From Streptomyces sp. ITFR-16 (GTDB lineage Bacteria; Actinomycetota; Actinomycetes; Streptomycetales; Streptomycetaceae), in contig NZ_CP134609.1 in assembly GCF_031844705.1 (NCBI RefSeq), positions 1,488,001-1,552,000 of the forward strand: DNA of 64,000 nucleotides. Direction: 5' to 3'. The notes under the pieces are model-generated. The model had not been told where the DNA came from. It saw only the letters and a list, made by a program, of their open reading frames with translations, and made no database searches. Below, piece by piece: positions 20,268 through 27,740 of the stretch (positions are counted from its first letter, which is position 1; each line of letters starts with the position of its first letter). A program made the translations under genes and the position numbers.

Positions 20268-20302
20268 GTTTTGGAAACAATTCCGGAAACATCTTTTACG
20301 CT
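20268..20302 (+). promoter_or_regulatory. TetR promoter region with palindromes (candidate operator)
   Basis: Two inverted repeats, GTTT-TGG-AAAC (20268-20278) and the perfect TTCCGGAA (20281-20288), sit just before a TACGCT -10-like hexamer (20297-20302). The 222-bp divergent region between the kinase and the TetR gene has no ORF of its own. Autoregulation by the TetR protein is the simplest reading. Confidence 0.4.
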
Positions 20303-20355
20303 GTTCCCGGCGGCGCCACGAGGGGCCGCCGCATCCGGGAGCGAGGACGGCACCG

Positions 20356-20946
20356 ATGAGTCCGAAGCAGCAGCGCGGCGAGGCCACCGCCGCACAGGTC
20401 CTCGACTGCGCGCTGGACATCTACGCCGCCCACGGCGAGGCGGGGCTCACCCTGGGAGCGCTCACCTCGGCCAGCGGGGTCAGTACCGGGAGCATCTACC
20501 ACCACTTCGGCAGCCTGCACGGCGTGCTGGTCGCGCTCGCGCAGTCCTGGCTGGGCCGCCTCCTGGACGAACTGGCCGGGGAGCTGCGGCGGGCGGACGA
20601 CGCCCGCACCGGCGTGCTCGCCGTGGCCCGGGCCCATCTCCACTTCGTGCGGGACCATCCGGACGGGGCCCGGCTCATGCACTCCGTGACCATGAACCGC
20701 GAGACCACCGTGCACGCCCACCGGATCCGGGGCGCGCAGGAGGCCCGGCTGGCACCGCTGGCCGCCTGGCTGCACGCCCATCAGGAGTCGGGCCGGCTCG
20801 CCCCCCTGCCGCTGCCCGTCCTGGAGTCACTGATCCTGGGTCCGGTGACGGCGGTCGCGCGCCGCTGGCTGTCCGTCGGCGACATCGACATCGAGGAGGC
20901 GGCGCGTACGGTGCCGGAACGGATCTGGCGCTCCGTCAGTCCGTGA
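20356..20946 (+). CDS. TetR family transcriptional regulator
   Basis: A 196-residue regulator with a typical N-terminal TetR helix-turn-helix: VLDCALDIYAAHGEAGLTL, GALTSASGVSTGSIYHHFGS (about residues 15-62). The rest is the helical ligand domain. GAGGAC lies 9 nt before the ATG. It stands alone, divergent from the kinase; the gene downstream is an unrelated secreted RNase. The palindromes upstream suggest self-control; the effector is unknown. Confidence 0.92.
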   Translation: MSPKQQRGEATAAQVLDCALDIYAAHGEAGLTLGALTSASGVSTGSIYHHFGSLHGVLVALAQSWLGRLLDELAGELRRADDARTGVLAVARAHLHFVRDHPDGARLMHSVTMNRETTVHAHRIRGAQEARLAPLAAWLHAHQESGRLAPLPLPVLESLILGPVTAVARRWLSVGDIDIEEAARTVPERIWRSVSP

Positions 20947-21001
20947 ACGGCGTGTTTACCGTCTCCCCGGTTAACTCCCGAAAAATTCACCCGGGTTGGC
21001 G

Positions 21002-21032
21002 TTGACGGGACCACATCTACGCGCGTCATCAT
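21002..21032 (+). promoter_or_regulatory. Probable promoter of the RNase gene
   Basis: TTGACG (21002-21007) with an 18-19-bp spacer to TCATCAT (21026-21032). If this is the -10, transcription would begin near 21039-21040. The upstream ATG (21031) would then lie inside the promoter and the ATG at 21040 would be the start of a leaderless message. Confidence 0.45.
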
Positions 21033-21039
21033 GGTGGAC

Positions 21040-21432
21040 ATGCGAATCCCCCCACGGATCACCACGCTCGGCGGCGTCGCCGCCCTCCTGTCCGTCCTCT
21101 TCGTCGGCGGCCCCGTCGCGGCGACCGCGACCGCCGCCACCACCTCGGTCGGCAGCATCTGCTACTCGGCCCTTCCCTCCCAGGCGCACGACACCCTCGA
21201 TCTCATCGAGGCGGGCGGCCCCTTCCCGTACGACCAGGACGGCGTCGTCTTCCAGAACCGCGAAGGCGTGCTGCCCGGCCAGAGCACCGGCTACTACCAC
21301 GAGTACACCGTGATCACCCCAGGCTCCCCGACGCGCGGCGCGCGGCGGATCGTCACGGGCGAGCGCAGCCAGGAGGACTACTACACCGCCGACCACTACG
21401 AGACGTTCGACCTCGTCGACTACGGCTGCTGA
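21040..21432 (+). CDS. Secreted guanyl-specific ribonuclease (RNase Sa family)
   Basis: A 130-residue precursor. A signal peptide of about 33 residues ends near ATAAT. It leads to a mature enzyme that aligns position-for-position with the 96-residue RNase Sa: disulfide pair Cys7/Cys96, general base Glu54 (YYHEYTVITPG), Arg65 and Arg69 (TRGARRI), and general acid His85 (DHYETF). The guanine-binding segment is DGVVFQNRE. The family cleaves RNA after guanosine. The start at 21040 gives a standard signal peptide; ATG at 21031 is less likely because it falls within the predicted promoter. A barstar-type gene follows, 82 bp downstream. Confidence 0.93.
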   Translation: MRIPPRITTLGGVAALLSVLFVGGPVAATATAATTSVGSICYSALPSQAHDTLDLIEAGGPFPYDQDGVVFQNREGVLPGQSTGYYHEYTVITPGSPTRGARRIVTGERSQEDYYTADHYETFDLVDYGC

Positions 21433-21449
21433 TCACTCCTCCGGTCCGG

Positions 21450-21481
21450 TCCGCGCCGTAGTCCCCCACCTGCGGCGCGGA
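21450..21481. terminator. Hairpin between RNase and inhibitor genes
   Basis: A perfect 9-bp stem, TCCGCGCCG (21450-21458) and CGGCGCGGA (21473-21481), with a 14-nt loop. It would limit read-through from the secreted RNase into the inhibitor gene, so the two are probably expressed separately. Confidence 0.55.
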
Positions 21482-21514
21482 TCCACGGACGGGAGCGGCT
21501 TGTACGCTGCCCCC

Positions 21515-21904
21515 ATGACCGTGACCTATGTGATCAACGGCTCCGAGGTCACCGGCCTGGAGCGGTTCTGGGACCTGATCGGCGAGGCGGTGAACGGGCC
21601 GGGCGGCAGCTTCGGCCGCAATCTCGACGCCTTCGCGGACTGTCTGAGCGGCGGGATGGGCACGCCGGACGACAACGACTTCGTGATCGAGTGGCGCGAC
21701 CACGCCCGCTCGGCGCGCGCCCTGGGCCACGAGGAGACCGCCCGCCATCTGCGCCGGCTCACCGCCCGGGCCCATCCGGACAACCTGCCCCCGCTCCGCG
21801 AGCGGATCGCGCGGGCGGAGCAGGGACGGGGTCCGACGCTCTTCGACGAACTGGTGGACATCATCCAGGAGCGGCTGGGACCCGGCCGGCTGCTGCTGAG
21901 CTGA
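21515..21904 (+). CDS. Barstar-type ribonuclease inhibitor
   Basis: A 129-residue intracellular protein with a barstar fold signature: MTVTYVINGSEVTGLERFW, then the key helix FGRNLDAFADCLSGGMG that carries the acidic residues used to block the RNase active site. Barstar itself is about 90 residues; here a C-terminal helical extension (HLRRLTARAHPDNLPPLRERI) is added. It stands directly behind an RNase Sa homologue, which suggests self-protection. TACGCT lies 7 nt before the ATG with no ribosome site at normal distance, so the message may be leaderless; TTG at 21500 behind GGGAG is an alternative start. Confidence 0.85.
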   Translation: MTVTYVINGSEVTGLERFWDLIGEAVNGPGGSFGRNLDAFADCLSGGMGTPDDNDFVIEWRDHARSARALGHEETARHLRRLTARAHPDNLPPLRERIARAEQGRGPTLFDELVDIIQERLGPGRLLLS

Positions 21905-21939
21905 GCGGCACGGGCGCGGCGGTCCCGCACCCGTGCCGC
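21905..21939. terminator. Bidirectional terminator hairpin
   Basis: A perfect 10-bp stem, GCGGCACGGG (21905-21914) and CCCGTGCCGC (21930-21939), with a 15-nt loop. It lies between the convergent inhibitor and collagenase genes. Confidence 0.7.
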
Positions 21940-21949
21940 CCCTTGGCGG

Positions 21950-24313
21950 TCAGTACCGCGTGGAGACCTTCACCCCGTCGAAGCCCTGCACGGCGTAGAG
22001 GCTGATGTAGTGGGCGCCCGCGGCCGGCCGGTCGACGGTCAGCGTGTGGCTGTTCCCGGGGCCGGTCGCCCGGGTTGTGTACGAACCGGTGGTGGCCCAG
22101 CCCCGCGCGTCGTAGTACAGGTCGGCGTCACCGGTGCCGCCGCTGGTGGTGATCGTCAACTGGGCGGTGCCGGCGGGCACATAGAGGTAGAGGTAGGAGT
22201 GGTCGCCCCGGGCGGCGTGCTGTCCGGCGCGGGTGCAGTCCTGGCCGAGCTCACGGGCGTCGGCCGCGGTGCACTCGGGGGACGAGTCGTCCGGCGGGCC
22301 GGTGGTGGTCCCGCAGTCGCCGGCCGCGCAGGCCGTCAGCCAGGTGTTCCAGTCGGCGTCGTAGCGGCTGCCGATGGTGGAGGTGAGCAGCGTGCGGGCG
22401 CCGTTCCAGTCGCCTGCGCGGTAGCGGCCCAGGAGCGTGTCCACGTCGGCGCGGTGCGACTGGAGCATGTAACGGACGGCCAGGTAGCCCCAGTTGTATA
22501 CGCGGGTCTGGTCGGCGTTCTCGTAGGTGGTGTCGAACAGGGTGCGCAGGGTGTAGGTGTGCGCGGCGGCCTGGGTGACGGCGTCGTCGTAGGTGACGTC
22601 GCGGTAGGAGTAGGAGACGAACTCCGCGAAGCCCTCGACCCACCAGATGGTCGGGGTGGTGACCCCGGCCTCGAAGTCGCCGGCCATGTCGAACCGGCCG
22701 TCGAGGTAGTGCGTGTACTCGTGGTTGAGGTTCCAGATCTGGAAGTCGGGCCGGAGCCATTCGGCCTCGTAGGCGATGAACCTCGGCTGGTTGCCGGCCG
22801 CCGACGGGTCGCCCTCCAGGTACATCCCGCCGTTGTCCGTGTCGATTCCGTAGATGGCGCCGGCGTAGGTCTGGTAGTCGGTGCTGGAGTCGAAGACGAC
22901 GACCTCGATGGTGGTGTTGTGGTCGTCGGCGACCGGTCCGCTGTCGCGGGCCACCTCGTGGAAGTAGGCGTCCTGGCCCTTGAGGCTGGTGCAGGCCTTG
23001 GTGAGGTCGGCGGAGGTCATCTGCTGGGCGAGGATGCGGATGCTGTCGCTGCAGGTGTACGCGACGGGGAGCACGGCGCTCTTGATCCGCTCGGCGAGGT
23101 CGCAGGTGCCGTACGAGGAGCAGCCGGCCCGGTCGTAGGAGTCGGTCATCTCGGCGAGCCCGACCCAGAGCGGGGCGGTCGGGCCGGTCAGGGAGCTGCG
23201 GCCGAGCAGATCGATGACCAGTGGGCGGGCCTTGGGCCGCAGCGACTCCTCCTGGAGGAAGCGCCCGAGCTCGCGGCCCGCGTTGGAGGCCAGGTACGAC
23301 CGGTCCGTCCCCAGCAGGTCGAGGTGGTCGCGGGCGAAGCCGGCGAGCGCGTCGAGGAGGCTGGGATCGGCCTCGACGGCCTGGACGAACTCGGGCACCT
23401 GGTGGCCCCGGAAGGTCACGGTGTAGACGTTGTTGACGGCGTTGAGCATGTACCAGGAGCTGTTGTACGAGGAGTCGTAGCCGGCCAGCAGCCGCTTCAC
23501 GACGTACAGATAGCGGGCGTTCTGCTCGGCGCTGTCGATGAGGACGACGGCCTCGGCCAGGGTCTCGCCGTTGGCGTCGGTGACGTCGCGGGAGTGCGCG
23601 GAGGCGAAGAAGGCGTCCAGCGCGCCCTGGACGGCGGTGCGCAGCGGCGCTCCGTACGCGCCGACCGTGCCGGGGTCGTAGTACTGAACGTAGTAGCCGG
23701 CCCGCAGGAAGAGCACGAGCTGCGGCATGCCGGTGCTGCTGTCGCCCGGGTAGGCGGCGGAGCCGTCGCGCAGGGCGTTGGCGACGGTGACCATCTGGGC
23801 CTCGCGGAAGGCGAGGTAGCCGTCGTTGCCCTTGACGCCGAACAGGGTGTTGACGCAGTCGGTCGTCGACGACGTGATCTGCTGGACGAGGGCGCCGCCG
23901 GTGCGGCTGGTGAAGTCGGCCACGGAGCACGCGTCCGTCCGCGCACCGGCGCGGACCTTCCTCATCGAGGGGGCCGGGTGGCTCGGGGCGGCGGCGCGCG
24001 GGTCGTCGTAGTCGCGCTTCAGCGCGTCCTTGGAGGCGGACTGCGGGGCCCGTTCGGCAGGCGTCAGCGAGGCGTCGGCCACGTGTCCGGCGTCCTGGAC
24101 GGGGGCGGTGGGGGACTGCGCGGCGGGGCCGCCCGGCTCCTCGGGTGCGGCCGGGCCGGCGGACGCGTGCGCTGCGGCGTCCGCGCTCGCGGGGGTGGCG
24201 GGCCGGGGCTCGGCGGCCCGGCTCGGTGCGGCGAGCATGCCGACACCCAGACAGGCCGCCAGGACCGCGGTGGATATCCCGGTGAATCTCTGTCGAACCG
24301 TTCGGTTCTTCAC
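21950..24313 (-). CDS. Secreted M9 family collagenase
   Basis: A 787-residue exported zinc metallopeptidase. A signal peptide (residues 1-33, ending SRAAEP) and an Ala/Pro-rich segment are followed by the collagenase activator-like helical region (residues about 130-420) and a peptidase domain. Zinc motif HEYTH (His531, Glu532, His535) is followed by a downstream Glu in WWVEGFAEF (Glu560 or Glu564). A C-terminal pre-peptidase (PPC) domain (from about residue 700, DHSYLYLYVPAGTAQLTIT) may help bind fibres. Family members degrade native collagen. The neighbouring hydroxyproline catabolic genes and the shared upstream motif (24447-24455) support collagen as the substrate. Confidence 0.93.
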   Translation of the reverse strand: MKNRTVRQRFTGISTAVLAACLGVGMLAAPSRAAEPRPATPASADAAAHASAGPAAPEEPGGPAAQSPTAPVQDAGHVADASLTPAERAPQSASKDALKRDYDDPRAAAPSHPAPSMRKVRAGARTDACSVADFTSRTGGALVQQITSSTTDCVNTLFGVKGNDGYLAFREAQMVTVANALRDGSAAYPGDSSTGMPQLVLFLRAGYYVQYYDPGTVGAYGAPLRTAVQGALDAFFASAHSRDVTDANGETLAEAVVLIDSAEQNARYLYVVKRLLAGYDSSYNSSWYMLNAVNNVYTVTFRGHQVPEFVQAVEADPSLLDALAGFARDHLDLLGTDRSYLASNAGRELGRFLQEESLRPKARPLVIDLLGRSSLTGPTAPLWVGLAEMTDSYDRAGCSSYGTCDLAERIKSAVLPVAYTCSDSIRILAQQMTSADLTKACTSLKGQDAYFHEVARDSGPVADDHNTTIEVVVFDSSTDYQTYAGAIYGIDTDNGGMYLEGDPSAAGNQPRFIAYEAEWLRPDFQIWNLNHEYTHYLDGRFDMAGDFEAGVTTPTIWWVEGFAEFVSYSYRDVTYDDAVTQAAAHTYTLRTLFDTTYENADQTRVYNWGYLAVRYMLQSHRADVDTLLGRYRAGDWNGARTLLTSTIGSRYDADWNTWLTACAAGDCGTTTGPPDDSSPECTAADARELGQDCTRAGQHAARGDHSYLYLYVPAGTAQLTITTSGGTGDADLYYDARGWATTGSYTTRATGPGNSHTLTVDRPAAGAHYISLYAVQGFDGVKVSTRY

Positions 24314-24446
24314 GTGCCGCCTCCCAGCGGTGTGGGGCCGCGCGACCGGCGCGGCGTGGGGGATGGCGCGGGCGGGGACGGGGGATGACGCGGAGTCATT
24401 TATGACATGAGCACGACCTCACTCGCGACCGTCTGTACAATGGCAC

Positions 24447-24455
24447 ATGTCACAT
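24447..24455. promoter_or_regulatory. ATGTCACAT palindrome upstream of collagenase (site C)
   Basis: A perfect 9-bp palindrome, ATGT-C-ACAT, within a tandem CACATGT-CACATGT (24444-24457), 134 bp upstream of the collagenase start codon. The same 9-mer is at 30740-30748 at the start of the hydroxyproline operon. A one-base variant lies before the GntR gene (25718-25726). Confidence 0.5.
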
Positions 24456-24557
24456 GTTCTTCGGAAGGCGCTGTGCGCACATTCGTCCGCGCGCCAACTC
24501 CCGTTCCCGGCAACCTGCTTACGGGCGTTGCCGCTTCAGCCCGAGGAGTTCCGCCCC

Positions 24558-24927
24558 GTGACCGAGCCCTCTGTCCCCCTGTGCACCAGCAGCCATGACC
24601 TGCCGGTGTCCCCGGCCCTGGAAGCCTTCATCCGCGCCGCATGGGCGCACTCCCCGCTGCCGGAGGGCAGTCGAACGGCTCGTCATCCCGGCGGGCGTTC
24701 CGGCCGTCCGGTCCGACGACACCGACCACCGCTTCCGCCCGCACACCGGGTACGCCTGGCTGACCGGCCTCACCGGTGAGGACCAGGCCGGCCATGTGCC
24801 GGTCCTGGGGCCGGACGGGGACGCACGCCACGAAGCGGTCCTGTATCCGCGTCCGCGCTCCCCGCACCCCGCACCCCGCACCCCGGACGGCGTCGAGGAC
24901 TGGATGGCGGGCCCGCTGGAGCGCTGA
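24558..24927 (+). pseudogene. Aminopeptidase P remnant (frameshifted, truncated)
   Basis: Frame 1 from the GTG at 24558 reads LEAFIRAAWAHSPLPEG. Near 24665-24675 the reading moves one base and continues as AVERLVIPAGVPAVRSDDTD, then FRPHTGYAWLTGLTGEDQAG and HEAVLYPRPRSP, the unmistakable N-terminal domain of Xaa-Pro aminopeptidase (PepP). The frame stops at 24927; the whole C-terminal metal-binding catalytic domain is missing. GAGGAG lies upstream of the GTG. A proline-specific aminopeptidase would fit a collagen-peptide locus, so this may be a lost member of it. The 640-bp stretch between the collagenase and GntR genes has no other gene. Confidence 0.8.
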
Positions 24928-24953
24928 GCGGGCGGGGACGGGGGCGGCGCCGG

Positions 24954-25679
24954 TCAGACCGGCTCGGCCGGGGCCGCCTGCGCCTCCGGGCCGCGCTGAT
25001 CGGGCACGCCGCCCTGCCTGCCGTCGGCCCACAGCGACCTGACGTGCGACATATGGGCCAGCATGCAGGCCTCGGCCCCCTCGGCGTCACCCGCCACCAC
25101 CAGGTCCAGCAACTGCACGTGCTCCTCGGCCGAGGCAGTCAACTGACCCGACTCCGCAAGCCGGTTGAGGCCGAAGAGCCGGGACCGCTTGCGCAGCTCG
25201 CCGACCTCCTCGACCAGTCGGCGGTTGCCCGCCAGCGCCAGCAGGGCGAGGTGGAAGCGCCGGTCCGCCTCCAGATAGCCCAGGATGTCGAGCCGCCGCG
25301 CGGCCTCGACGATCTCCAGCGCGACGGGCCGCAGCGCCTCCAGCTCTACGGTGAGACTCATCCGCGCGATCCGGCCGACCGTGGGGACCTCGATCATGGC
25401 GCGGAGTTCGGTGAAGTCGTCGAGGTCCTGCTCGGTGAGCTCGGTGATGCGGAAGCCCTTGTTGCGGACGGCCTCGACCAGTCCCTCCCGGGCCAGATCG
25501 AGCATCGCCTCACGGACGGGAGTCGCGGAGACCCCGAACTCCGAGGCCAGGGCGGGCGCCGAGTAGACGGTGCCGGGCCTCAGCTCACCGGAGATCAGGG
25601 CCGCCCGCAGCGCGTGCGCCACCTGGTCGCGCAGATGCTCCTGCGCCGAGATCACATTGAGCGACGTCAGGCGGGCCAT
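24954..25679 (-). CDS. GntR family regulator, FCD subfamily, of the hydroxyproline locus
   Basis: A 241-residue regulator. A winged HTH occupies residues 15-80 (DQVAHALRAALISGEL, ASEFGVSATPVREAMLDLA) and an FCD domain about residues 95-215 (LEADRRFHLALLALAGNRRLV, with the conserved Asp/His pattern for a metal-bound organic acid). The ATG at 25679 is preceded by CTGGAGGAAC. It is the last co-directional gene after the hydroxyproline operon, 67 bp behind the epimerase, with its own upstream palindrome (25716-25728). FCD regulators commonly control hydroxyproline genes in other bacteria; here autoregulation plus control of the operon is inferred from the shared motif. Confidence 0.92.
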   Translation of the reverse strand: MARLTSLNVISAQEHLRDQVAHALRAALISGELRPGTVYSAPALASEFGVSATPVREAMLDLAREGLVEAVRNKGFRITELTEQDLDDFTELRAMIEVPTVGRIARMSLTVELEALRPVALEIVEAARRLDILGYLEADRRFHLALLALAGNRRLVEEVGELRKRSRLFGLNRLAESGQLTASAEEHVQLLDLVVAGDAEGAEACMLAHMSHVRSLWADGRQGGVPDQRGPEAQAAPAEPV

Positions 25680-25715
25680 GTCTGTTCCTCCAGCACCGTA
25701 CGGGGCCCCAGAATA

Positions 25716-25728
25716 CAATGTGACGTTG
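25716..25728. promoter_or_regulatory. CAATGTGACGTTG operator candidate (site A)
   Basis: A 13-bp near-perfect inverted repeat, CAATGT-G-ACGTTG (one mismatched pair), located 37 bp before the ATG of the GntR gene and overlapping its likely promoter (TATTCT on the minus strand at 25709-25714). Core ATGTGACGT matches sites B and C in 8 of 9 positions. Confidence 0.5.
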
Positions 25729-25746
25729 CGCGCGGACCCGGGAGAT

Positions 25747-26748
25747 TCAGAGCAGGAACCCCTCCGGAAAGGGGTCGGCCGGGTCGAGGAAGTACTGCGC
25801 GGTGCCGGTGATCCAGGCGCGTCCGGTGACGGTGGGCACGACGGCGGGCAGCGTACCCACGGTGGTCTCGGCGACGAGCCGGCCGGTGAACCGCGTCCCG
25901 ATGAAGGACTCGTTGACGAAGTCGGATTCCAGGGGCAGTTCGCCCCGCGCGTGCAGCTGGGCCATGCGCGCGGAGGTGCCCGTGCCGCAGGGCGAACGGT
26001 CGAACCAGCCGGGGTGGATGGCCATCGCGTGCCGGGAGTGGGCCGCGTCGGAGCCGGCGGCGATCAGCTGGACGTGCTTGAGGCCGTGGATGTCCGGGTC
26101 GAGCGGATGCACCGGCCGGTCGGCCGCGTTGACCGCGTCCATCAGCGCGAGCCCCGCCGCCAGCAGCTCGTCCTTGCGGGAGCGGTCGAACGGCAGCCCG
26201 ATGTCGTCCAGTCGGACCATGGCGTAGAAGTTCCCGCCGTAGGCCAGGTCGTACGGCACGGTGCCGAGGCCGGGGACCTTCACGGTCAGGCCCAGGCCCG
26301 CGCTGAAGGCGGGGACATTGGTCAGGGTGACGGAGGCGGCGGCGCCGTCCTCGACCCGGACCTCGGCGGTGACAAGACCCGCCGGGGTGTCCAGCCGCAC
26401 GGTGGTGACCGGTTCGGTGACCGTCACCATGCCCGTCTCGACCAGGACGGTGGCCACCCCGATGGTGCCGTGCCCGCACATCGGCAGACAGCCGGAGACC
26501 TCCATGAACAGGACGCCGAAGTCCGCGTCGGGGCGCGTCGGCGGCTGGAGCACGGCCCCGCTCATGGCGGCGTGGCCGCGCGGCTCGTACATCAGCAGGG
26601 TGCGTACGGCGTCCCGGTGCGCCATGAAGTGGGTGCGTCGCTCGGCCATGGTGGCACCGGGCAGAGTGCCGATCCCGCCGGTGATCACCCGGGTCGGCAT
26701 GCCCTCGGTGTGCGAGTCGACGGCGTGGAAGATGTGGCGGCTGCGCAA
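25747..26748 (-). CDS. Proline racemase family: 4-hydroxyproline 2-epimerase
   Basis: A 333-residue cofactor-independent epimerase that converts trans-4-hydroxy-L-proline to cis-4-hydroxy-D-proline. Both catalytic cysteines are present: Cys91 (CLPMCGHGTIG) and Cys254 (RSPCGTGTSA). The enzyme is therefore a two-base Cys/Cys epimerase and not a 3-hydroxyproline dehydratase, where the first is Thr. The N-terminus FHAVDSHTEGMPTRVI is canonical. The only start that gives it is TTG at 26748, backed by GAGGGGGACAC. The length is the family's usual 333. It is in one operon with the deaminase 40 bp upstream and the D-hydroxyproline dehydrogenase genes. Confidence 0.93.
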   Translation of the reverse strand: MRSRHIFHAVDSHTEGMPTRVITGGIGTLPGATMAERRTHFMAHRDAVRTLLMYEPRGHAAMSGAVLQPPTRPDADFGVLFMEVSGCLPMCGHGTIGVATVLVETGMVTVTEPVTTVRLDTPAGLVTAEVRVEDGAAASVTLTNVPAFSAGLGLTVKVPGLGTVPYDLAYGGNFYAMVRLDDIGLPFDRSRKDELLAAGLALMDAVNAADRPVHPLDPDIHGLKHVQLIAAGSDAAHSRHAMAIHPGWFDRSPCGTGTSARMAQLHARGELPLESDFVNESFIGTRFTGRLVAETTVGTLPAVVPTVTGRAWITGTAQYFLDPADPFPEGFLL

Positions 26749-26788
26749 GTGTCCCCCTCGGATTCGGTTCGCGGGCGCTGCGGTCGGT

Positions 26789-27697
26789 TCAGTCGAGGCC
26801 CTCGGCCCGGGCCTTCTCGGTGGCGGCGCGCACGGCGGCAAGGGCCTCGGCGTCCAGCGGCAGCCGGGGCGGCCGGGCGGGGCCGCCGTGCCGGCCGACG
26901 ATGTCCATCGACGCCTTGATCGCCTGGACGAACTCCGGCTTGGAGTCCCAGCGCAGCAGCGGGTGCAGCCGCCGGTACAGCGGCACGGCCGTCGCCAGGT
27001 CCCCTGCCGCGGCGGCCCGGTAGAGCGCGACACAGCCGGCCGGCAGCATGTTGGGGCAGCCGGCGATCCAGCCGACCGCCCCGGCCAGGGCGAGTTCGAG
27101 CAGGACGTCGTCGGCCCCGACGAGGAGGTCGAGCCCGGGCGCCTCCTCGGCGATCTCGTACGCCCTGCGCACATCCCCGCTGAACTCCTTGACGGCCACC
27201 ACGGAACCCTCGGCGTGGAGCTGGGCGAGCAGCCTCGGCGTCAGGTCCACCTTGGTGTCGTAGGGGTTGTTGTACGCGACGACGGGCAGGCCCGCGGCGG
27301 CGACCTCCGCGTAGTGGGCCCGGACCGCCGCGTCCTCGCAGCGGTACCCGTTGGGCGGCAGCAGCAGGACGGAGCCGGCGCCCGCCTCGGCTGCCTCCTC
27401 GGCCCGGCGCCGCGACTGGGCGCTGTCGTACGAGGAGACCCCGGGCATCACGCGGGCCCCGTCGCCCGCCGCCTCGACGGCGACCCGCACGATCTCGACG
27501 CGCTCCCGGTCGCTGAGGGTCTGGTACTCCCCGAGCGAGCCGTTGGGCACCACTCCGTCGCAGCCCGCGTCGACGAGGTCGCGGACGTGAGCGGCGTACG
27601 CGTCGTAGTCGATGGACCGGTCCTCGCGCAGGGTGAGCGGGGTGGCCACCATGACGCCCCGCCAGGGGCTGGTGCGTGCGGGGGCGTTGGCCGTCAT
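26789..27697 (-). CDS. DHDPS-family lyase, probable pyrroline-4-hydroxy-2-carboxylate deaminase
   Basis: A 302-residue TIM-barrel aldolase/lyase. The Schiff-base lysine is Lys170 (VVAVKEFSGD); the substrate loop PNGSLGEYQTLSDRER replaces the usual GTTGE. The family contains dihydrodipicolinate synthase, N-acetylneuraminate lyase and HypD-type deaminases. In hydroxyproline pathways this enzyme removes ammonia from 1-pyrroline-4-hydroxy-2-carboxylate to give alpha-ketoglutarate semialdehyde. The function here is assigned from the operon. GAGGAG lies 5 nt before the ATG. The next enzyme, the semialdehyde dehydrogenase, is not in the window. Confidence 0.87.
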   Translation of the reverse strand: MTANAPARTSPWRGVMVATPLTLREDRSIDYDAYAAHVRDLVDAGCDGVVPNGSLGEYQTLSDRERVEIVRVAVEAAGDGARVMPGVSSYDSAQSRRRAEEAAEAGAGSVLLLPPNGYRCEDAAVRAHYAEVAAAGLPVVAYNNPYDTKVDLTPRLLAQLHAEGSVVAVKEFSGDVRRAYEIAEEAPGLDLLVGADDVLLELALAGAVGWIAGCPNMLPAGCVALYRAAAAGDLATAVPLYRRLHPLLRWDSKPEFVQAIKASMDIVGRHGGPARPPRLPLDAEALAAVRAATEKARAEGLD

Positions 27698-27740
27698 ACG
27701 GACTCCTCGGGAGATGGGGTGTGCGGGGTGCGGGTGTTGT

